From an uncultured Pelagibacteraceae bacterium (lineage in GTDB: Bacteria; Pseudomonadota; Alphaproteobacteria; Pelagibacterales; Pelagibacteraceae): DNA of 64,000 bases. The position numbers were made by a program, and so were the translations under genes. Position 1 is the stretch's first letter. The number at the start of each line of letters is the position of its first letter. The notes below the pieces were generated by a model that had not been told where the DNA came from, ran no database searches, and saw nothing but the letters and a program-made list of their open reading frames with translations. Of this stretch, positions 40,689 through 50,369 are shown piece by piece. Location: contig CACKNV010000001.1 of assembly GCA_902601705.1 (NCBI GenBank), positions 1-64,000 of the forward strand. Direction: 5' to 3'.

Positions 40689-41642
40689 TTATTTACAATA
40701 TTTTTTTAAACAAGCCATTCTTACTGCTACACCTAATTCAACTTGCTCTTTAACCAAACTAACGTTTATGTCGTCTGCAAGTTTTGTATCTATTTCTACC
40801 CCTCTATTCATTGGACCGGGATGCATAATCAGTGCATCTTTTTTTGCAAATTTTAATTTTTCTGGAGTTAAACCGTAAAATTCATAATATTCTCTTTTTG
40901 AAGGTAAGAATGAACCCTGCATTCTTTCATTTTGTAATCTTAACATCATTACAATGTCGCAACCTTCAAGACCCTTCTTCATATCTGTAAAAGACTTAAC
41001 TCCCATTCTATTAATTGATTTTGGCATTAATGTTTTTGGTGCTATTACATTTACTTCAGCACCTAACATGTTCATTAAATAAATATTTGATCTAGCTACT
41101 CTTGAGTGAAGTATGTCACCACAAATTGCTATCTTCAGTCCTTCAATCTTACCTTTTCTGTTAATTATTGTTAAAGCGTCAAGTAAAGCTTGTGTAGGGT
41201 GTTCTCTTCTTCCATCACCAGCATTTATAACTGCACAATTAACTTTTTGAGATAATAAATTTGGTGCACCAGAGTCTTGATGTCTAATTACAATTAAGTC
41301 AGGGTGCATCGCGTTTAAAGTCATTGCGGTATCAATTAAAGTTTCACCTTTTTTAAGTGCTGAGTTGTCCATGTTCATAGACATTACATCTGCACCTAAT
41401 CTTTTACCTGCTAGATCAAACGAACTTTGAGTTCTTGTGGATGGTTCAAAAAATAAATTAATTTGAGTTTTTCCTCTTAGAACATCTAATTTTTTTGAGC
41501 TACTTCTGTTTAATTCAATAAATTTTTTTGCTTCATCTAATATTGCTTTAGCTTCTAATATCGAAAGGTTTTGAATACCAAGAAGATGTTTGGGAGAGTT
41601 TTTAATAGCTGTATTGTTTTTCTTAACTGCCATTAAAATCAA
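40689..41642 (-). CDS. pyrB: Aspartate carbamoyltransferase catalytic subunit
   Basis: 317 aa. Condenses carbamoyl phosphate and aspartate, the committed step of pyrimidine synthesis. The carbamoyl-phosphate loop [21 protein letters not shown] and [16 protein letters not shown] are intact, as is the C-terminal [12 protein letters not shown]. An ATG at 41633 is an alternative start. No pyrI regulatory gene is present. It is followed with no gap by the inactive dihydroorotase homologue, matching the pyrB-pyrC' type of ATCase. Confidence 0.96.
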   Translation of the reverse strand: MILMAVKKNNTAIKNSPKHLLGIQNLSILEAKAILDEAKKFIELNRSSSKKLDVLRGKTQINLFFEPSTRTQSSFDLAGKRLGADVMSMNMDNSALKKGETLIDTAMTLNAMHPDLIVIRHQDSGAPNLLSQKVNCAVINAGDGRREHPTQALLDALTIINRKGKIEGLKIAICGDILHSRVARSNIYLMNMLGAEVNVIAPKTLMPKSINRMGVKSFTDMKKGLEGCDIVMMLRLQNERMQGSFLPSKREYYEFYGLTPEKLKFAKKDALIMHPGPMNRGVEIDTKLADDINVSLVKEQVELGVAVRMACLKKYCK

Positions 41643-41668
41643 CTCTATAGGCGTTTTATAGTATCAGA

Positions 41669-42133
41669 TCAAGTATTTTCTTTAGTTAAGTAGTCCAAGG
41701 CTCCTTGAAGTATAAATTGTGCAGAATTCTCATCTAATTTGCTTATTTTTTTTGACGTGTTTGATGCTAAATCATTGGATAAATTGAACGCTCCCTGACT
41801 TGATAATCTCTCATCCCATAAAGTGACATTTTCAGTAACATCTTTTGATAGATTAATAGCTAAATCCTTAGCTGATTGTGACGATTGACTAGATGATCCG
41901 TCCATATTGATTGGATTGCCAACAACTATACCTTTAATCTGATTTTCATTAAAAATCTTTATTATTTCTTTGAGAAATTCAGAATATTTATTTTTTATTA
42001 AAGTGGTATAAGGAGTTGCAATAATTTTATTTTCATCAGAAATGGCTATACCAACACGTTTTCTACCTGGGTCAATTCCCATTAACCTAGACTTTTTATC
42101 GAGTTTTTTCTTAAATTCTTCAATATCAAGCAT
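41669..42133 (-). CDS. ruvX: RuvX/YqgF-family RNase H-fold nuclease
   Basis: 154 aa. The N-terminal motif LMGIDPGRKRVGIAISDE and the block GIVVGNPINMDGSSS followed by LWDERLSSQGA define the YqgF family. The family is linked to 16S rRNA 5' end maturation and was first proposed as a Holliday-junction resolvase. It is the first gene of the minus-strand pyrB-plsY-topA operon and is divergent from gatC with a 51-nt gap. Confidence 0.92.
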   Translation of the reverse strand: MLDIEEFKKKLDKKSRLMGIDPGRKRVGIAISDENKIIATPYTTLIKNKYSEFLKEIIKIFNENQIKGIVVGNPINMDGSSSQSSQSAKDLAINLSKDVTENVTLWDERLSSQGAFNLSNDLASNTSKKISKLDENSAQFILQGALDYLTKENT

Positions 42134-42184
42134 GAAATTTACCTAATTTGTGATAAAACACATTTAAATTAACTTATTTCACAA

Positions 42185-42472
42185 ATGTCCCTAGATAAAG
42201 AAAAAATTAAACATGTTGCAAAATTAGCTCGAATTTCAGTTGATGAAGCCAAAGTTGAGAGTCTAACAAAAGATTTAAACTCTATTTTTAAGTTTATAGA
42301 GCAATTAAATGAACTAAATACAGATAAAGTAGAACCATTAACTTCTATACTTAATCAGTCATTAAGATCGAGAAAAGATGAAATTAGTGATGGCAAGATA
42401 AGAGAGAAAATTCTGAAAAATTCTCCTAAAGAAAACGAAGAATTTTTTGTAGTTCCTAAGGTGGTGGAGTAA
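42185..42472 (+). CDS. gatC: Asp/Glu-tRNA amidotransferase subunit C
   Basis: 95 aa. Starts with [21 protein letters not shown] and has [16 protein letters not shown], the GatC pattern. GatC wraps around and stabilises the GatA-GatB complex that converts Glu-tRNA(Gln) and Asp-tRNA(Asn) to the amidated forms. It overlaps gatA by one base (TAATG). Confidence 0.95.
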   Translation: MSLDKEKIKHVAKLARISVDEAKVESLTKDLNSIFKFIEQLNELNTDKVEPLTSILNQSLRSRKDEISDGKIREKILKNSPKENEEFFVVPKVVE

Positions 42473-43929
42473 TGGCTAATATTACAAATCAAAGTCTAAA
42501 TGAAATTATAGACAACGTAAAAACGAAAAAAGTCTCATCTACAGAATTAACTAAAGCATATATAAAAAATATTGAAAGTGCAAAAAAGTTAAATGCATTT
42601 GTTACTACAACATTTGATCAAGCTTTAGATAAGGCAAAACAATTTGATATCAAACCAAATTTTGATCAATTGCTTCCAGGAATACCTTTAGCTGTTAAAG
42701 ATTTATTTTGTACTAAAAATACAAAAACAACTGCTGGAAGTAATATTTTAAACAACTTCATTCCATCCTATGAGTCAACAGTTACTAAAAATTTATGGGA
42801 CAATGGATCATTTCTTTTAGGAAAATTGAATTGTGATGAATTTGCGATGGGTTCTTCTAACGAGACTAGTCACTATGGAAATGTAATTAATCCTGTAGGA
42901 GATCAATTGGTACCGGGTGGATCATCCGGAGGATCCTCATCTGCTTTAGCTGCAGATTTAACGCCAGCTACAATTGGAACAGATACTGGCGGATCGATTA
43001 GACAACCAGCTTCCTTTACCGGTACTGTAGGTTTAAAACCAACCTATGGATTATGTTCTAGATGGGGTATCGTGGCTTTTGCTTCATCTTTAGATCAAGC
43101 CGGTCCAATGACAAAAACAATTAAAGATTGCGCAATTATGCTGGAGTCAATGTCTGGCTTCGATGAGAAAGATTCCACTTCAATAAACAAAAAGAAAGAA
43201 CAATATTCAAAAAATTTAAAAGATAATATTAAAGGTTTAAAAATTGGAATTCCAAAAGAATATCGTGTTGACAATATGCCTAAAGAAGTTGATGAACTCT
43301 GGGGAAAAGGAAAAAAGATATTAAAAGATCTTGGCGCACAATTAATTGATATTTCATTGCCTCATACGAAATATGCTTTACCTACTTATTATATAGTTGC
43401 TCCAGCTGAAGCTTCGTCCAATTTAGCCAGGTATGATGGAGTTAGATATGGCTATAGATCAAAACAAGGAAAAGATTTAATTGAGATGTATGAAAAAACT
43501 CGGTCTGAAGGTTTTGGAGATGAGGTTAAACGTAGAATATTAATTGGAACTTATGTTCTTTCATCAGGTTATTATGATGCTTTTTATCTTAAAGCACAAA
43601 AAGTTAGACAACTAATTAAAAAAGATTTTGATGATAGTTTTAAAAAAATAGATGCTATTCTTACACCATCAACACCAAGTTCTGCATTCAAAATAGGAGA
43701 AAAAACAAATGATCCTGTTTCTATGTATTTGAATGATATTTTTACTGTACCTGTAAATTTAGCTGGCCTACCAGCTTTATCAATGCCTGCAGGTGTTGAT
43801 AAGCAAGGTCATCCTTTAGGTTTACAGCTTATTGGTAAAGCATTAGACGAGCAAAAAATTCTAAATATTGGTTATGCATTTGAAAAAAACTGTGGTTTTA
43901 AAAATGAAATTAAAAAGTGGTGGTCATGA
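42472..43929 (+). CDS. gatA: Asp/Glu-tRNA amidotransferase subunit A
   Basis: 485 aa amidase-signature enzyme that releases ammonia from glutamine. The Ser-cisSer-Lys triad is recognisable: Lys in PLAVKDLF, and two serines in the [15 protein letters not shown] and [14 protein letters not shown] blocks. The C-terminus has [23 protein letters not shown]. Overlaps gatB as ATGA. Its presence implies that Gln-tRNA and/or Asn-tRNA are made by transamidation. Confidence 0.97.
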   Translation: MANITNQSLNEIIDNVKTKKVSSTELTKAYIKNIESAKKLNAFVTTTFDQALDKAKQFDIKPNFDQLLPGIPLAVKDLFCTKNTKTTAGSNILNNFIPSYESTVTKNLWDNGSFLLGKLNCDEFAMGSSNETSHYGNVINPVGDQLVPGGSSGGSSSALAADLTPATIGTDTGGSIRQPASFTGTVGLKPTYGLCSRWGIVAFASSLDQAGPMTKTIKDCAIMLESMSGFDEKDSTSINKKKEQYSKNLKDNIKGLKIGIPKEYRVDNMPKEVDELWGKGKKILKDLGAQLIDISLPHTKYALPTYYIVAPAEASSNLARYDGVRYGYRSKQGKDLIEMYEKTRSEGFGDEVKRRILIGTYVLSSGYYDAFYLKAQKVRQLIKKDFDDSFKKIDAILTPSTPSSAFKIGEKTNDPVSMYLNDIFTVPVNLAGLPALSMPAGVDKQGHPLGLQLIGKALDEQKILNIGYAFEKNCGFKNEIKKWWS

Positions 43930-45395
43930 GCAAAGAAAAATTTGATTATTTTATTAAGGGAGAAAAAGGGAAATATGAAGTTGTGATAGGGCTTGAAGTT
44001 CATGCTCAAGTTTTATCTAAATCCAAACTTTTTTCTGGGTCATCAACTAAATTTGGTGCTGATCCTAATAATCAGGTGAGTTTGATTGACTCTGCTTTTC
44101 CAGGAATGTTACCGGTCATCAATGAAGAATGTATTAAGCAAGCAGTAAGAACTGGCCATGGTTTAAATGCTAAAATAAATAATTACTCAGTTTTCGATAG
44201 GAAAAATTATTTCTATGCCGATTTACCTCAGGGTTATCAAATATCTCAGTATAAGAATCCTATTGTAGGAGAAGGCAAAGTTTTATTAGATATGCCTTAC
44301 GGGTCAAAAGAAATTGGCATAGAGAGACTTCATCTCGAGCAAGATGCGGGTAAAAGCATTCATGATATGGATCCATCTAATACTTACGTAGATTTAAATC
44401 GTTCAGGAATTGCTTTAATGGAAATTGTTAGCAAACCAGATCTTAGATCACCAGATGAAGTTAATGCTTACATAAAAAAATTAAGATCAATCATGAGATA
44501 TTTAGGAACCTGTGATGGAAATATGCAAGAGGGATCACTTAGAGCAGATGTAAACGTATCTGTAAGAAAAGAAGGTGATACAAATTTTGGAACACGTTGT
44601 GAAATCAAAAATGTAAATTCTATAAAATTTATGCAGATGGCAATAGAATATGAAGCTGCAAGACAAGTTGAACTAATAGAAAATGGTAAAAAAATAGATC
44701 AAGAAACAAGACTTTTCGACACCAAAAAAAATGAAACAAGATCAATGAGATCCAAAGAAGATGCACATGATTATAGATATTTTCCTGATCCAGATCTTCT
44801 TCCATTAAAGTTAGAACAAAAATTAATCGATGACTTAAAAAAATCTCTTCCAGAGCTCCCTGATAAAAAAAAGGAAAGATTTGTAAAAGAATATGGACTA
44901 AATGCATATGAAGCAAATGTTTTAGTCTCAGAAAAAGAAATATCTGACTATTACGAAGAAGTTGCAAAACTATCTGATAAAAAACTTGCAGCTACTTGGA
45001 TGATGGGGGATTTATTTGCAATGTTAAATGATAGGGGGCTTGATATATCAAAATCTCCTATATCAGCAAAACATTTCGCAGAGTTAGTTCAAGCAATTAA
45101 ATCCGGAGAAATTTCAGGAAGAATAGCAAAAGAAGTTTTTGAAATTATGGTTGAAAGCGGAGATAATCCAAAAAAAATTATAGAGTCAAAAGGAATGAAG
45201 CAGCAAAGTGATCCTAAAGAATTAGAGAAGATGATTAATGAAATATTATCAAAAAATAAAGATAAGGTTGATCAATACAAAGCTGGAAAAGAAAAATTAT
45301 TTGGTTTTTTTGTTGGACAGGTTATGAAATTATCTGGTGGAAAAGCAAATCCTCAATTAACAAACGAGATTCTAAAAAAACTTTTAAAAGGCTAA
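43926..45395 (+). CDS. gatB: Asp/Glu-tRNA amidotransferase subunit B
   Basis: 489 aa from the ATG at 43926, which overlaps the gatA stop in ATGA. A GTG three codons earlier is possible but less likely. The N-terminal catalytic cradle has [31 protein letters not shown]-type sequence and DVNVSVR. The C-terminal YqeY-like tail binds tRNA. It phosphorylates the tRNA-bound Glu or Asp and adds ammonia channelled from GatA. Confidence 0.97.
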   Translation: MSKEKFDYFIKGEKGKYEVVIGLEVHAQVLSKSKLFSGSSTKFGADPNNQVSLIDSAFPGMLPVINEECIKQAVRTGHGLNAKINNYSVFDRKNYFYADLPQGYQISQYKNPIVGEGKVLLDMPYGSKEIGIERLHLEQDAGKSIHDMDPSNTYVDLNRSGIALMEIVSKPDLRSPDEVNAYIKKLRSIMRYLGTCDGNMQEGSLRADVNVSVRKEGDTNFGTRCEIKNVNSIKFMQMAIEYEAARQVELIENGKKIDQETRLFDTKKNETRSMRSKEDAHDYRYFPDPDLLPLKLEQKLIDDLKKSLPELPDKKKERFVKEYGLNAYEANVLVSEKEISDYYEEVAKLSDKKLAATWMMGDLFAMLNDRGLDISKSPISAKHFAELVQAIKSGEISGRIAKEVFEIMVESGDNPKKIIESKGMKQQSDPKELEKMINEILSKNKDKVDQYKAGKEKLFGFFVGQVMKLSGGKANPQLTNEILKKLLKG

Positions 45396-45397
45396 TT

Positions 45398-46051
45398 ATG
45401 CCTAAAAAATTAGATTTAACAGATAATCTTGAAAAGTATATTATTGATCATTCTGATGATCTTACTGACGTTCAAAAAGAGATCTTAAATTATAATCTTA
45501 GTCTTGGCGATCAAAAGAAATTGCAAATTTCTATTTCACAAGCGCAATTTCTTCAAACATTAATTAAAACATCTAATACAAAAAAAGTTTTAGAAATTGG
45601 AAGTTTTACGGGTTTTAGCGCTTTATCAATGGCCTTATCATTACCTGATGATGGATCTTTAATTAGCTTAGATAAAAACGTTGAATTTAGTAAAAAAGCA
45701 AAATCTTTTTATGATAAGGCTAATGAAAACAAGATAACACAAATTATAAAGCCAGCACTTGAGAGTTTGAAAGAACTAGAAAATGCTAAACAAAAATTTG
45801 ATCTGGTTTTTATTGATGCAGATAAAGAAAATTATATAAATTATTATGAAAAAAGTATTGTATTAATTGGTAAAAATGGACTAATTATAATTGATAATGT
45901 CTTATGGCACGGTGAGGTAGCCGATAATTCAAAAAATGATAAATTCACCAATATCATTAGAGAATTTAACAAATATATAAAAGACGATAATAGAGTGATA
46001 AAAAATATCATTCCCATTGGCGATGGATTAACAATTTGTATTAAAAAATAA
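45398..46051 (+). CDS. SAM-dependent O-methyltransferase (Methyltransf_3 family)
   Basis: 217 aa class I methyltransferase of the catechol/caffeoyl-CoA type. The SAM motif KKVLEIGSFTGFSALSMALSLP is at about 63-86, and the metal-binding/active block FDLVFIDADKENYINYYE and GLIIIDNVLWHGEV follow. The substrate is unknown. Bacterial members act on catechols and 5-hydroxyuridine in tRNA (TrmR). Because the next gene is TrhO, which makes tRNA 5-hydroxyuridine, a TrmR-like role in making 5-methoxyuridine is an attractive inference. Confidence 0.85.
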   Translation: MPKKLDLTDNLEKYIIDHSDDLTDVQKEILNYNLSLGDQKKLQISISQAQFLQTLIKTSNTKKVLEIGSFTGFSALSMALSLPDDGSLISLDKNVEFSKKAKSFYDKANENKITQIIKPALESLKELENAKQKFDLVFIDADKENYINYYEKSIVLIGKNGLIIIDNVLWHGEVADNSKNDKFTNIIREFNKYIKDDNRVIKNIIPIGDGLTICIKK

Positions 46052-46956
46052 TGTTCACTGTTTTTGGATTTTATAAGTTTAAGAAAAGTAATTTTTTGAA
46101 AAAAAATAAAGAGTTTCTGCAAAGAGAAATTTTAAAAAATAACATAAAAGGTACAATTATTCTTTCCCAAGAAGGAATTAATGGAACCATTGCTGGAAAG
46201 AGAAGAAATATTAGCCAAATAATTAAATCTTTAAAAAAAGTATTTAATTTTAAAGATTTTGACAGTAAGAATATGTCTCAAAGTCGTTTTCAACCATTCC
46301 ACAAAGGTAAAATAAAAATAAAAAATGAAGTTGTTCCACTAGGTTTAAAAATAAATTCAAATAATAAAAAACTTAATAGATATATTTCCGGGAAATCATG
46401 GAACAAACTTATTTCAAATAAAGAAACTTTAGTTGTAGATGCTAGAAAGCCATTTGAATACGATGTAGGTACTTTTAAAAATTCTATAAATCCAAATATT
46501 CAAAATTTTAGAGATTTTCCAAAATTTCTTAAAAAAATTGATAAAGCAAAACCTGTAGCGATGTTTTGCACCGGGGGTATTAGGTGTGAAAAAGCCTCAA
46601 TATTTTTAAAAAGAAAAGGTTTTAAGAATGTTTTCCAATTAAAAGGTGGGATAATTAATTATTTAAATAAAATCGAAAAGAAAGACAGTCTATGGAAAGG
46701 TGAGTGTTTTGTTTTTGATAATAGAGTATCTCTTAAACACAAATTAAAACAAGGAACCTACTTCGTATGTAGTGGTTGTAGAAAACCTTTTTCACCAAAA
46801 GACAAAAAATCTAACAAATATGAGGAGGGTGTTTCATGTCCTAGGTGTTATGACACACTCTCAAATTCACAAAAAACTAGATTTCGTATGAGGCAAAATC
46901 AAATTAACCTTGCTAAAAAAGCTGGAAGAAAGCATAAGTTCCAAAAGGAATTTTAA
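46051..46956 (+). CDS. trhO: tRNA uridine-34 5-hydroxylase TrhO (rhodanese family)
   Basis: 301 aa, formerly YceA. N-terminal ferredoxin-like domain (KGTIILSQEGINGTIAGK), then a rhodanese domain (VVDARKPFEYDVGTF) with the reactive Cys173 in MFCTGGIRCEKAS, and a C-terminal Cys-rich part (CSGCRKPF...CPRCYD). TrhO hydroxylates U34 of tRNAs in an oxygen-dependent way. It overlaps the upstream methyltransferase by one base. Confidence 0.92.
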   Translation: MFTVFGFYKFKKSNFLKKNKEFLQREILKNNIKGTIILSQEGINGTIAGKRRNISQIIKSLKKVFNFKDFDSKNMSQSRFQPFHKGKIKIKNEVVPLGLKINSNNKKLNRYISGKSWNKLISNKETLVVDARKPFEYDVGTFKNSINPNIQNFRDFPKFLKKIDKAKPVAMFCTGGIRCEKASIFLKRKGFKNVFQLKGGIINYLNKIEKKDSLWKGECFVFDNRVSLKHKLKQGTYFVCSGCRKPFSPKDKKSNKYEEGVSCPRCYDTLSNSQKTRFRMRQNQINLAKKAGRKHKFQKEF

Positions 46957-46958
46957 TT

Positions 46959-48320
46959 ATGGATTTGACTAAAGGTTCGATTTGGCAGCTTCTTAGAAAA
47001 GTAACCATACCTGCAAGTACAGGGTCTCTCTTTCAAACTTTTTACAATCTAGTCGATACTTATTTTGCTGGAAGAATTTCACCAGAGGCGCTAGCAGCAA
47101 TTGCAAAATCCTGGCCAATTTATTTTATAGCAATAGCTGTTGCGGTTGGTATTGGTGCCGGAACTACAGCTTTAATTAGTAATTCAATTGGAGCCAAAGA
47201 GGACAGAAAAGCATCAATGTACGTTGCTCAGTCAATAATATTAGCAATTGTAGTTTCAATTTTCGTAACTTTATTTGGTTTAAATTTTTCTGATGAACTT
47301 TTAAGAATTATGGGTTCCACTGAAGAAAGTATAATTTTAACACGTGAATACTTAGATATTATTTTTTTTGGAGCTGTCATTGTATTAGTTCAATTATCTT
47401 TGAATGGAACATTAAATGCTCAAGGTGATACAAAAAGTTATAGAAATGTTTTAATTTTTACTTTTTTCTTAAATATTTTTTTAAATCCATTATTCATATT
47501 TGGTTATGGATTTATACCAGCATTTGGAATTGCAGGTTTAGCTATTGCTACAATAGTTTCTCAGTGTATCGGCTTAATATATTTAGCTAATAAAGTTTAT
47601 TGCTGTAAATTAAAAAAATTCCTTTATCTAGAATGCTTTAAACCAAAAATTGATTACTTAAGCTCGCTTTTTAAACAATCAGTACCAATAATGTTTACTA
47701 TGTTGATGATAATGTTTGGGGTATTTAATATTTTCTATTTTGTTGGTCAGTTTGGAGAATTAGCTACAGCGGGTTATGGTACTGCTGTTAGAATTGAACA
47801 AGTTTTATTGTTACCAGTTATAGGTTTAAATACCGCTGTTTTATCAATTGCAGGTCAAAACTTTGGGGCAAAAATGTATTTCAGAGTAAAAGAAGTGTAT
47901 GGAAAAGCTCTAATGTTTGGTTCAGGATTTATGGTATTAGCAGGTATATTTGTTTATCTAACTTCAGAAATTATAATTTCTTTTTTCACTAATGATTTAG
48001 AAGTAATCCGTAGAGGAGCACTTTATTTACAAGTAGCAGCTTTAATTGGACCGGTTTATCCTGTTTTCTTTATTACCTCTGCTTTATTCCAAGCACTTAA
48101 AAGACCTATTTACAGTTTGTATATGACAATACTTAGATTAACTTTAATACCATTTATGTCGTTATGGTATGTCATAAATATTAGAAACGGTGAATATCAA
48201 GATATTTTTTATACGATTTTAGTCACAAATTGGATGATGGGATTAGTTGTATTAACTTTTGTACCATTTTTTTTAAAGAGAGTATTTAGAATTTCTTTTA
48301 AAAAATTATTTGTATTCTAG
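46959..48320 (+). CDS. MATE-family multidrug/metabolite exporter
   Basis: 453 aa with about twelve hydrophobic segments in two homologous halves. The N-terminal half starts LLRKVTIPASTGSLFQTFYNLVDTYFAGR, typical of MATE family proteins, and contains GTLNAQGDTKSYRN. The second half repeats QSVPIMFTMLMIMFG and AVLSIAGQNFGAK. Exchanges sodium or protons for organic cations. The substrate cannot be predicted. Convergent with the ABC permease gene, 15-nt overlap. Confidence 0.9.
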   Translation: MDLTKGSIWQLLRKVTIPASTGSLFQTFYNLVDTYFAGRISPEALAAIAKSWPIYFIAIAVAVGIGAGTTALISNSIGAKEDRKASMYVAQSIILAIVVSIFVTLFGLNFSDELLRIMGSTEESIILTREYLDIIFFGAVIVLVQLSLNGTLNAQGDTKSYRNVLIFTFFLNIFLNPLFIFGYGFIPAFGIAGLAIATIVSQCIGLIYLANKVYCCKLKKFLYLECFKPKIDYLSSLFKQSVPIMFTMLMIMFGVFNIFYFVGQFGELATAGYGTAVRIEQVLLLPVIGLNTAVLSIAGQNFGAKMYFRVKEVYGKALMFGSGFMVLAGIFVYLTSEIIISFFTNDLEVIRRGALYLQVAALIGPVYPVFFITSALFQALKRPIYSLYMTILRLTLIPFMSLWYVINIRNGEYQDIFYTILVTNWMMGLVVLTFVPFFLKRVFRISFKKLFVF

Positions 48321-49040
48321 TTTATTCTCCAATTTTCTTACAAAATAAGACACAACAAGGATAAGTAATAAGTACTCTAGAATTAAAAAAGTATAAATTT
48401 CTAAAGGCCTATAGGTAGTCGTGACTAGCTCATTAGCTTTTCTTGTTAAATCTCCTATACCTATAATTGATACTAGAGAAGACATTTTTAAAACATATAC
48501 AAATTGATTTCCCATAGCCGGCAACACAACTTTAATCGCTTGTGGAAGAATTACTAATCTCATTTTTCTCCAAAAATCCATTCCAAGTGATTCTGATACT
48601 TCATGCTGTCCCTTTGAAATTGAATTAATTCCTGCTCTAAATATTTCTGCTTGAAATGCACTTTCACTAATAGTTAAAGCAATTATTCCCGAAACAAATG
48701 GCGAGAAGCTAACCCCAATCATAATCGGAAGACCATAATAAATCCAAAGAATTAAAACTAATAAAGGGATTGCCCTAACAATTTCTACGTATGTTATATT
48801 AAAATAACTTAAGAGTTTATTTTTAGATAACGAAGGAAGTGCGACTACTAAACCGATAATCATTGCAAGTAATATTGATACTACTGAAATATAAATAGTA
48901 GTTGTAATTCCGCTAATTAAAAATTTTAGATTTGTTAAACCATCTATATTATCTGGACTTAATATATACCAACCCCATTCATAGTTTGAGCTACATCCTT
49001 GAAGTAAAAATAGAATAGAAATTATTTTTAAAAATTTCAC
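48306..49040 (-). CDS. Amino-acid ABC transporter permease (HisM/GlnP type) with lipobox-like N-terminus
   Basis: 244 aa. The core from about residue 38 is a polar-amino-acid permease: FLISGITTTIYISVVSILLAM, EIVRAIPLLVLILWIYYGLP, the EAA loop region EIFRAGINSISKGQHEVSESLGM and VYVLKMSSLVSIIG. Ahead of it is an unusual start: MKFLKIISILFLLQGC, a short hydrophobic stretch ending in a possible lipobox (L13-Q-G-C16). It may just be an extra membrane segment. The binding-protein gene is 41 nt upstream. No ATPase gene is near. Confidence 0.9.
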   Translation of the reverse strand: MKFLKIISILFLLQGCSSNYEWGWYILSPDNIDGLTNLKFLISGITTTIYISVVSILLAMIIGLVVALPSLSKNKLLSYFNITYVEIVRAIPLLVLILWIYYGLPIMIGVSFSPFVSGIIALTISESAFQAEIFRAGINSISKGQHEVSESLGMDFWRKMRLVILPQAIKVVLPAMGNQFVYVLKMSSLVSIIGIGDLTRKANELVTTTYRPLEIYTFLILEYLLLILVVSYFVRKLENKLEYK

Positions 49041-49081
49041 TAATTGACTATATTTGTAAATGAAATGTATTGAAACTTAAA

Positions 49082-49852
49082 TTATAAGCTTTTAAGATCG
49101 TATTTTGCTAGTAAAGTTTTAAAAAATCCAGATGATTGTTTTTTCTTTATCCAATTGCTGACGTAATCATTCCATACTTTGTCACCCTTTGGAACCATCA
49201 TGGCTAAAAATGCTGGGTTTTTTCCTCCATCAGGAACTATGGCTAATTGAGGATATTTAATTACTAATTTATTCGCTTCTGTTGAACTTGTAATATTTCC
49301 ATCAGCTCTTCCTGCTAAAACTTCTTGAAAGTCTCTTGCAGGAGCTTCAACTGACTGAAGTTTTGATTTTGGAAAAAATTCCTTTGCTTTTTCTTCTTGA
49401 GATGTACCTAACGTTGTAGCTATTGTTACACTACTGTTATTAAGAGACTCCCAAGTTGAGAACTTTTTTAAATTCTTTTTTAAAACAAGTGGAACAGTTG
49501 CATATTTGTAATAGGTTGCAGTAAAACCAGCTACCTCAGCTCTTTTTGGTGTTTTTGTTACACTAGTTGATATATCGTATCTATCAGCTGTTATCCCTGC
49601 AACAATGGTTTTCCACTCAGCAGGCACAAATTTCACTTTTACTCCCAAATCTTTGGCTAGTTCATTCATCACATCAATATCAAATCCTTTATATTTGTTT
49701 GTTTTTGGATCTTTCATTGACATTGGATCCCAGTCTCCTGTTGTTCCAACTCTTAATTCACCGCTTTTTTTGATTGAGTCTAATTTAGATGCTGCTTGAA
49801 CACCTGTTGTTACAAGTAGTACTAATAATACTGAAAAAATTTTTTTTATCAC
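49082..49852 (-). CDS. Amino-acid ABC transporter substrate-binding protein (family 3)
   Basis: 256 aa. Signal peptide at residues 1-20 ([20 protein letters not shown]). The mature part begins with [23 protein letters not shown] and [18 protein letters not shown], the standard family 3 solute-binding opening, and has [18 protein letters not shown]. The ligand is probably an amino acid or a related acid such as arogenate. No ligand residues can be assigned safely. It works with the permease encoded downstream. Confidence 0.92.
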   Translation of the reverse strand: MIKKIFSVLLVLLVTTGVQAASKLDSIKKSGELRVGTTGDWDPMSMKDPKTNKYKGFDIDVMNELAKDLGVKVKFVPAEWKTIVAGITADRYDISTSVTKTPKRAEVAGFTATYYKYATVPLVLKKNLKKFSTWESLNNSSVTIATTLGTSQEEKAKEFFPKSKLQSVEAPARDFQEVLAGRADGNITSSTEANKLVIKYPQLAIVPDGGKNPAFLAMMVPKGDKVWNDYVSNWIKKKQSSGFFKTLLAKYDLKSL

Positions 49853-49927
49853 ATACTGTTAATAGCTAATCTCTCTCTTTTTATCGATTTGCAATTTGAC
49901 CCACTTTATCAATTTAAATCAAAAGGG

Positions 49928-49957
49928 TTGACTGACGGATAGTTTATCAGCTATAAA
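49928..49957 (+). promoter_or_regulatory. umuDC promoter
   Basis: TTGACT (49928-49933) and TATAAA (49952-49957) are 18 nt apart, five of six matches to each sigma70 hexamer, and the -10 ends 19 nt before the umuD ATG. It lies in the 124-nt divergent gap between the binding-protein gene and umuD. The SOS-type box begins at the base after the -10, so a bound repressor would block the transcription start. Confidence 0.75.
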
Positions 49958-49972
49958 GAACAAAACAAGAAC
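49958..49972 (+). promoter_or_regulatory. LexA/SOS box of the alphaproteobacterial type
   Basis: GAACAAAACAAGAAC: a direct repeat GAAC-N7-GAAC (half-sites 49958-49961 and 49969-49972), the reverse complement of GTTC-N7-GTTC, which is the established LexA target in alphaproteobacteria. It lies between the -10 element and the umuD ATG (49977). The exact spacing, position and gene behind it make this much more convincing than the 8 fixed bases alone. Confidence 0.82.
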
Positions 49973-49976
49973 ATTT

Positions 49977-50369
49977 ATGAAGCTAACAATACCATTTTAT
50001 TTGCATAAAGTAGGAGCCGGTTTTCCTTCGCCAGCCACCGATTATATTGAAGATGATATAGATTTAAATTCACACTTAATAACAAATGCACCAGCTACTT
50101 TTATTATAAGAGTTCAAGGCAAGTCCATGACTAACGTTGGTATATATGATGGAGATCTATTAATAGTAGATAAAAGTCTAAACCCAAAAAATTTTTCCAC
50201 GGTAATAGCAAATGTTAATGAAGAACTCGTAGTAAAAACTTTAATCAAGAGTAAAGAAACTAACTATCTGACATCTGGGTCTAAAAATACATCAGATAGA
50301 ATTAATTTAACAGATAATCCAGAAATTATAATTTGGGGAGTAGTCACATATGTCATTCATAAACAATAG
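49977..50369 (+). CDS. umuD: Self-cleaving SOS mutagenesis protein UmuD
   Basis: 130 aa of the LexA/UmuD S24 peptidase family. The catalytic dyad is Ser50 ([10 protein letters not shown]) and Lys87 (EELVVKTLI), 37 residues apart as in E. coli UmuD (S60, K97). A cleavage site Ala14-Gly15 lies 36 residues before the serine, the same distance as Cys24-Gly25 in E. coli. RecA-stimulated cleavage yields UmuD', which with UmuC forms DNA polymerase V. Overlaps umuC by 20 nt. Confidence 0.94.
   Translation: MKLTIPFYLHKVGAGFPSPATDYIEDDIDLNSHLITNAPATFIIRVQGKSMTNVGIYDGDLLIVDKSLNPKNFSTVIANVNEELVVKTLIKSKETNYLTSGSKNTSDRINLTDNPEIIIWGVVTYVIHKQ

Noticed and set aside
40327-40878. 183-codon open frame spanning the pyrB/pyrC' junction on the plus strand
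   Set aside because: Long but antisense to two well-conserved genes; its sequence shows no motif or signal and reads as a shadow.
49853-49927. Promoter for the binding-protein gene on the minus strand
   Set aside because: TTGATA and TTGCAA strings are present, but no convincing -10 at 16-18 nt was found.
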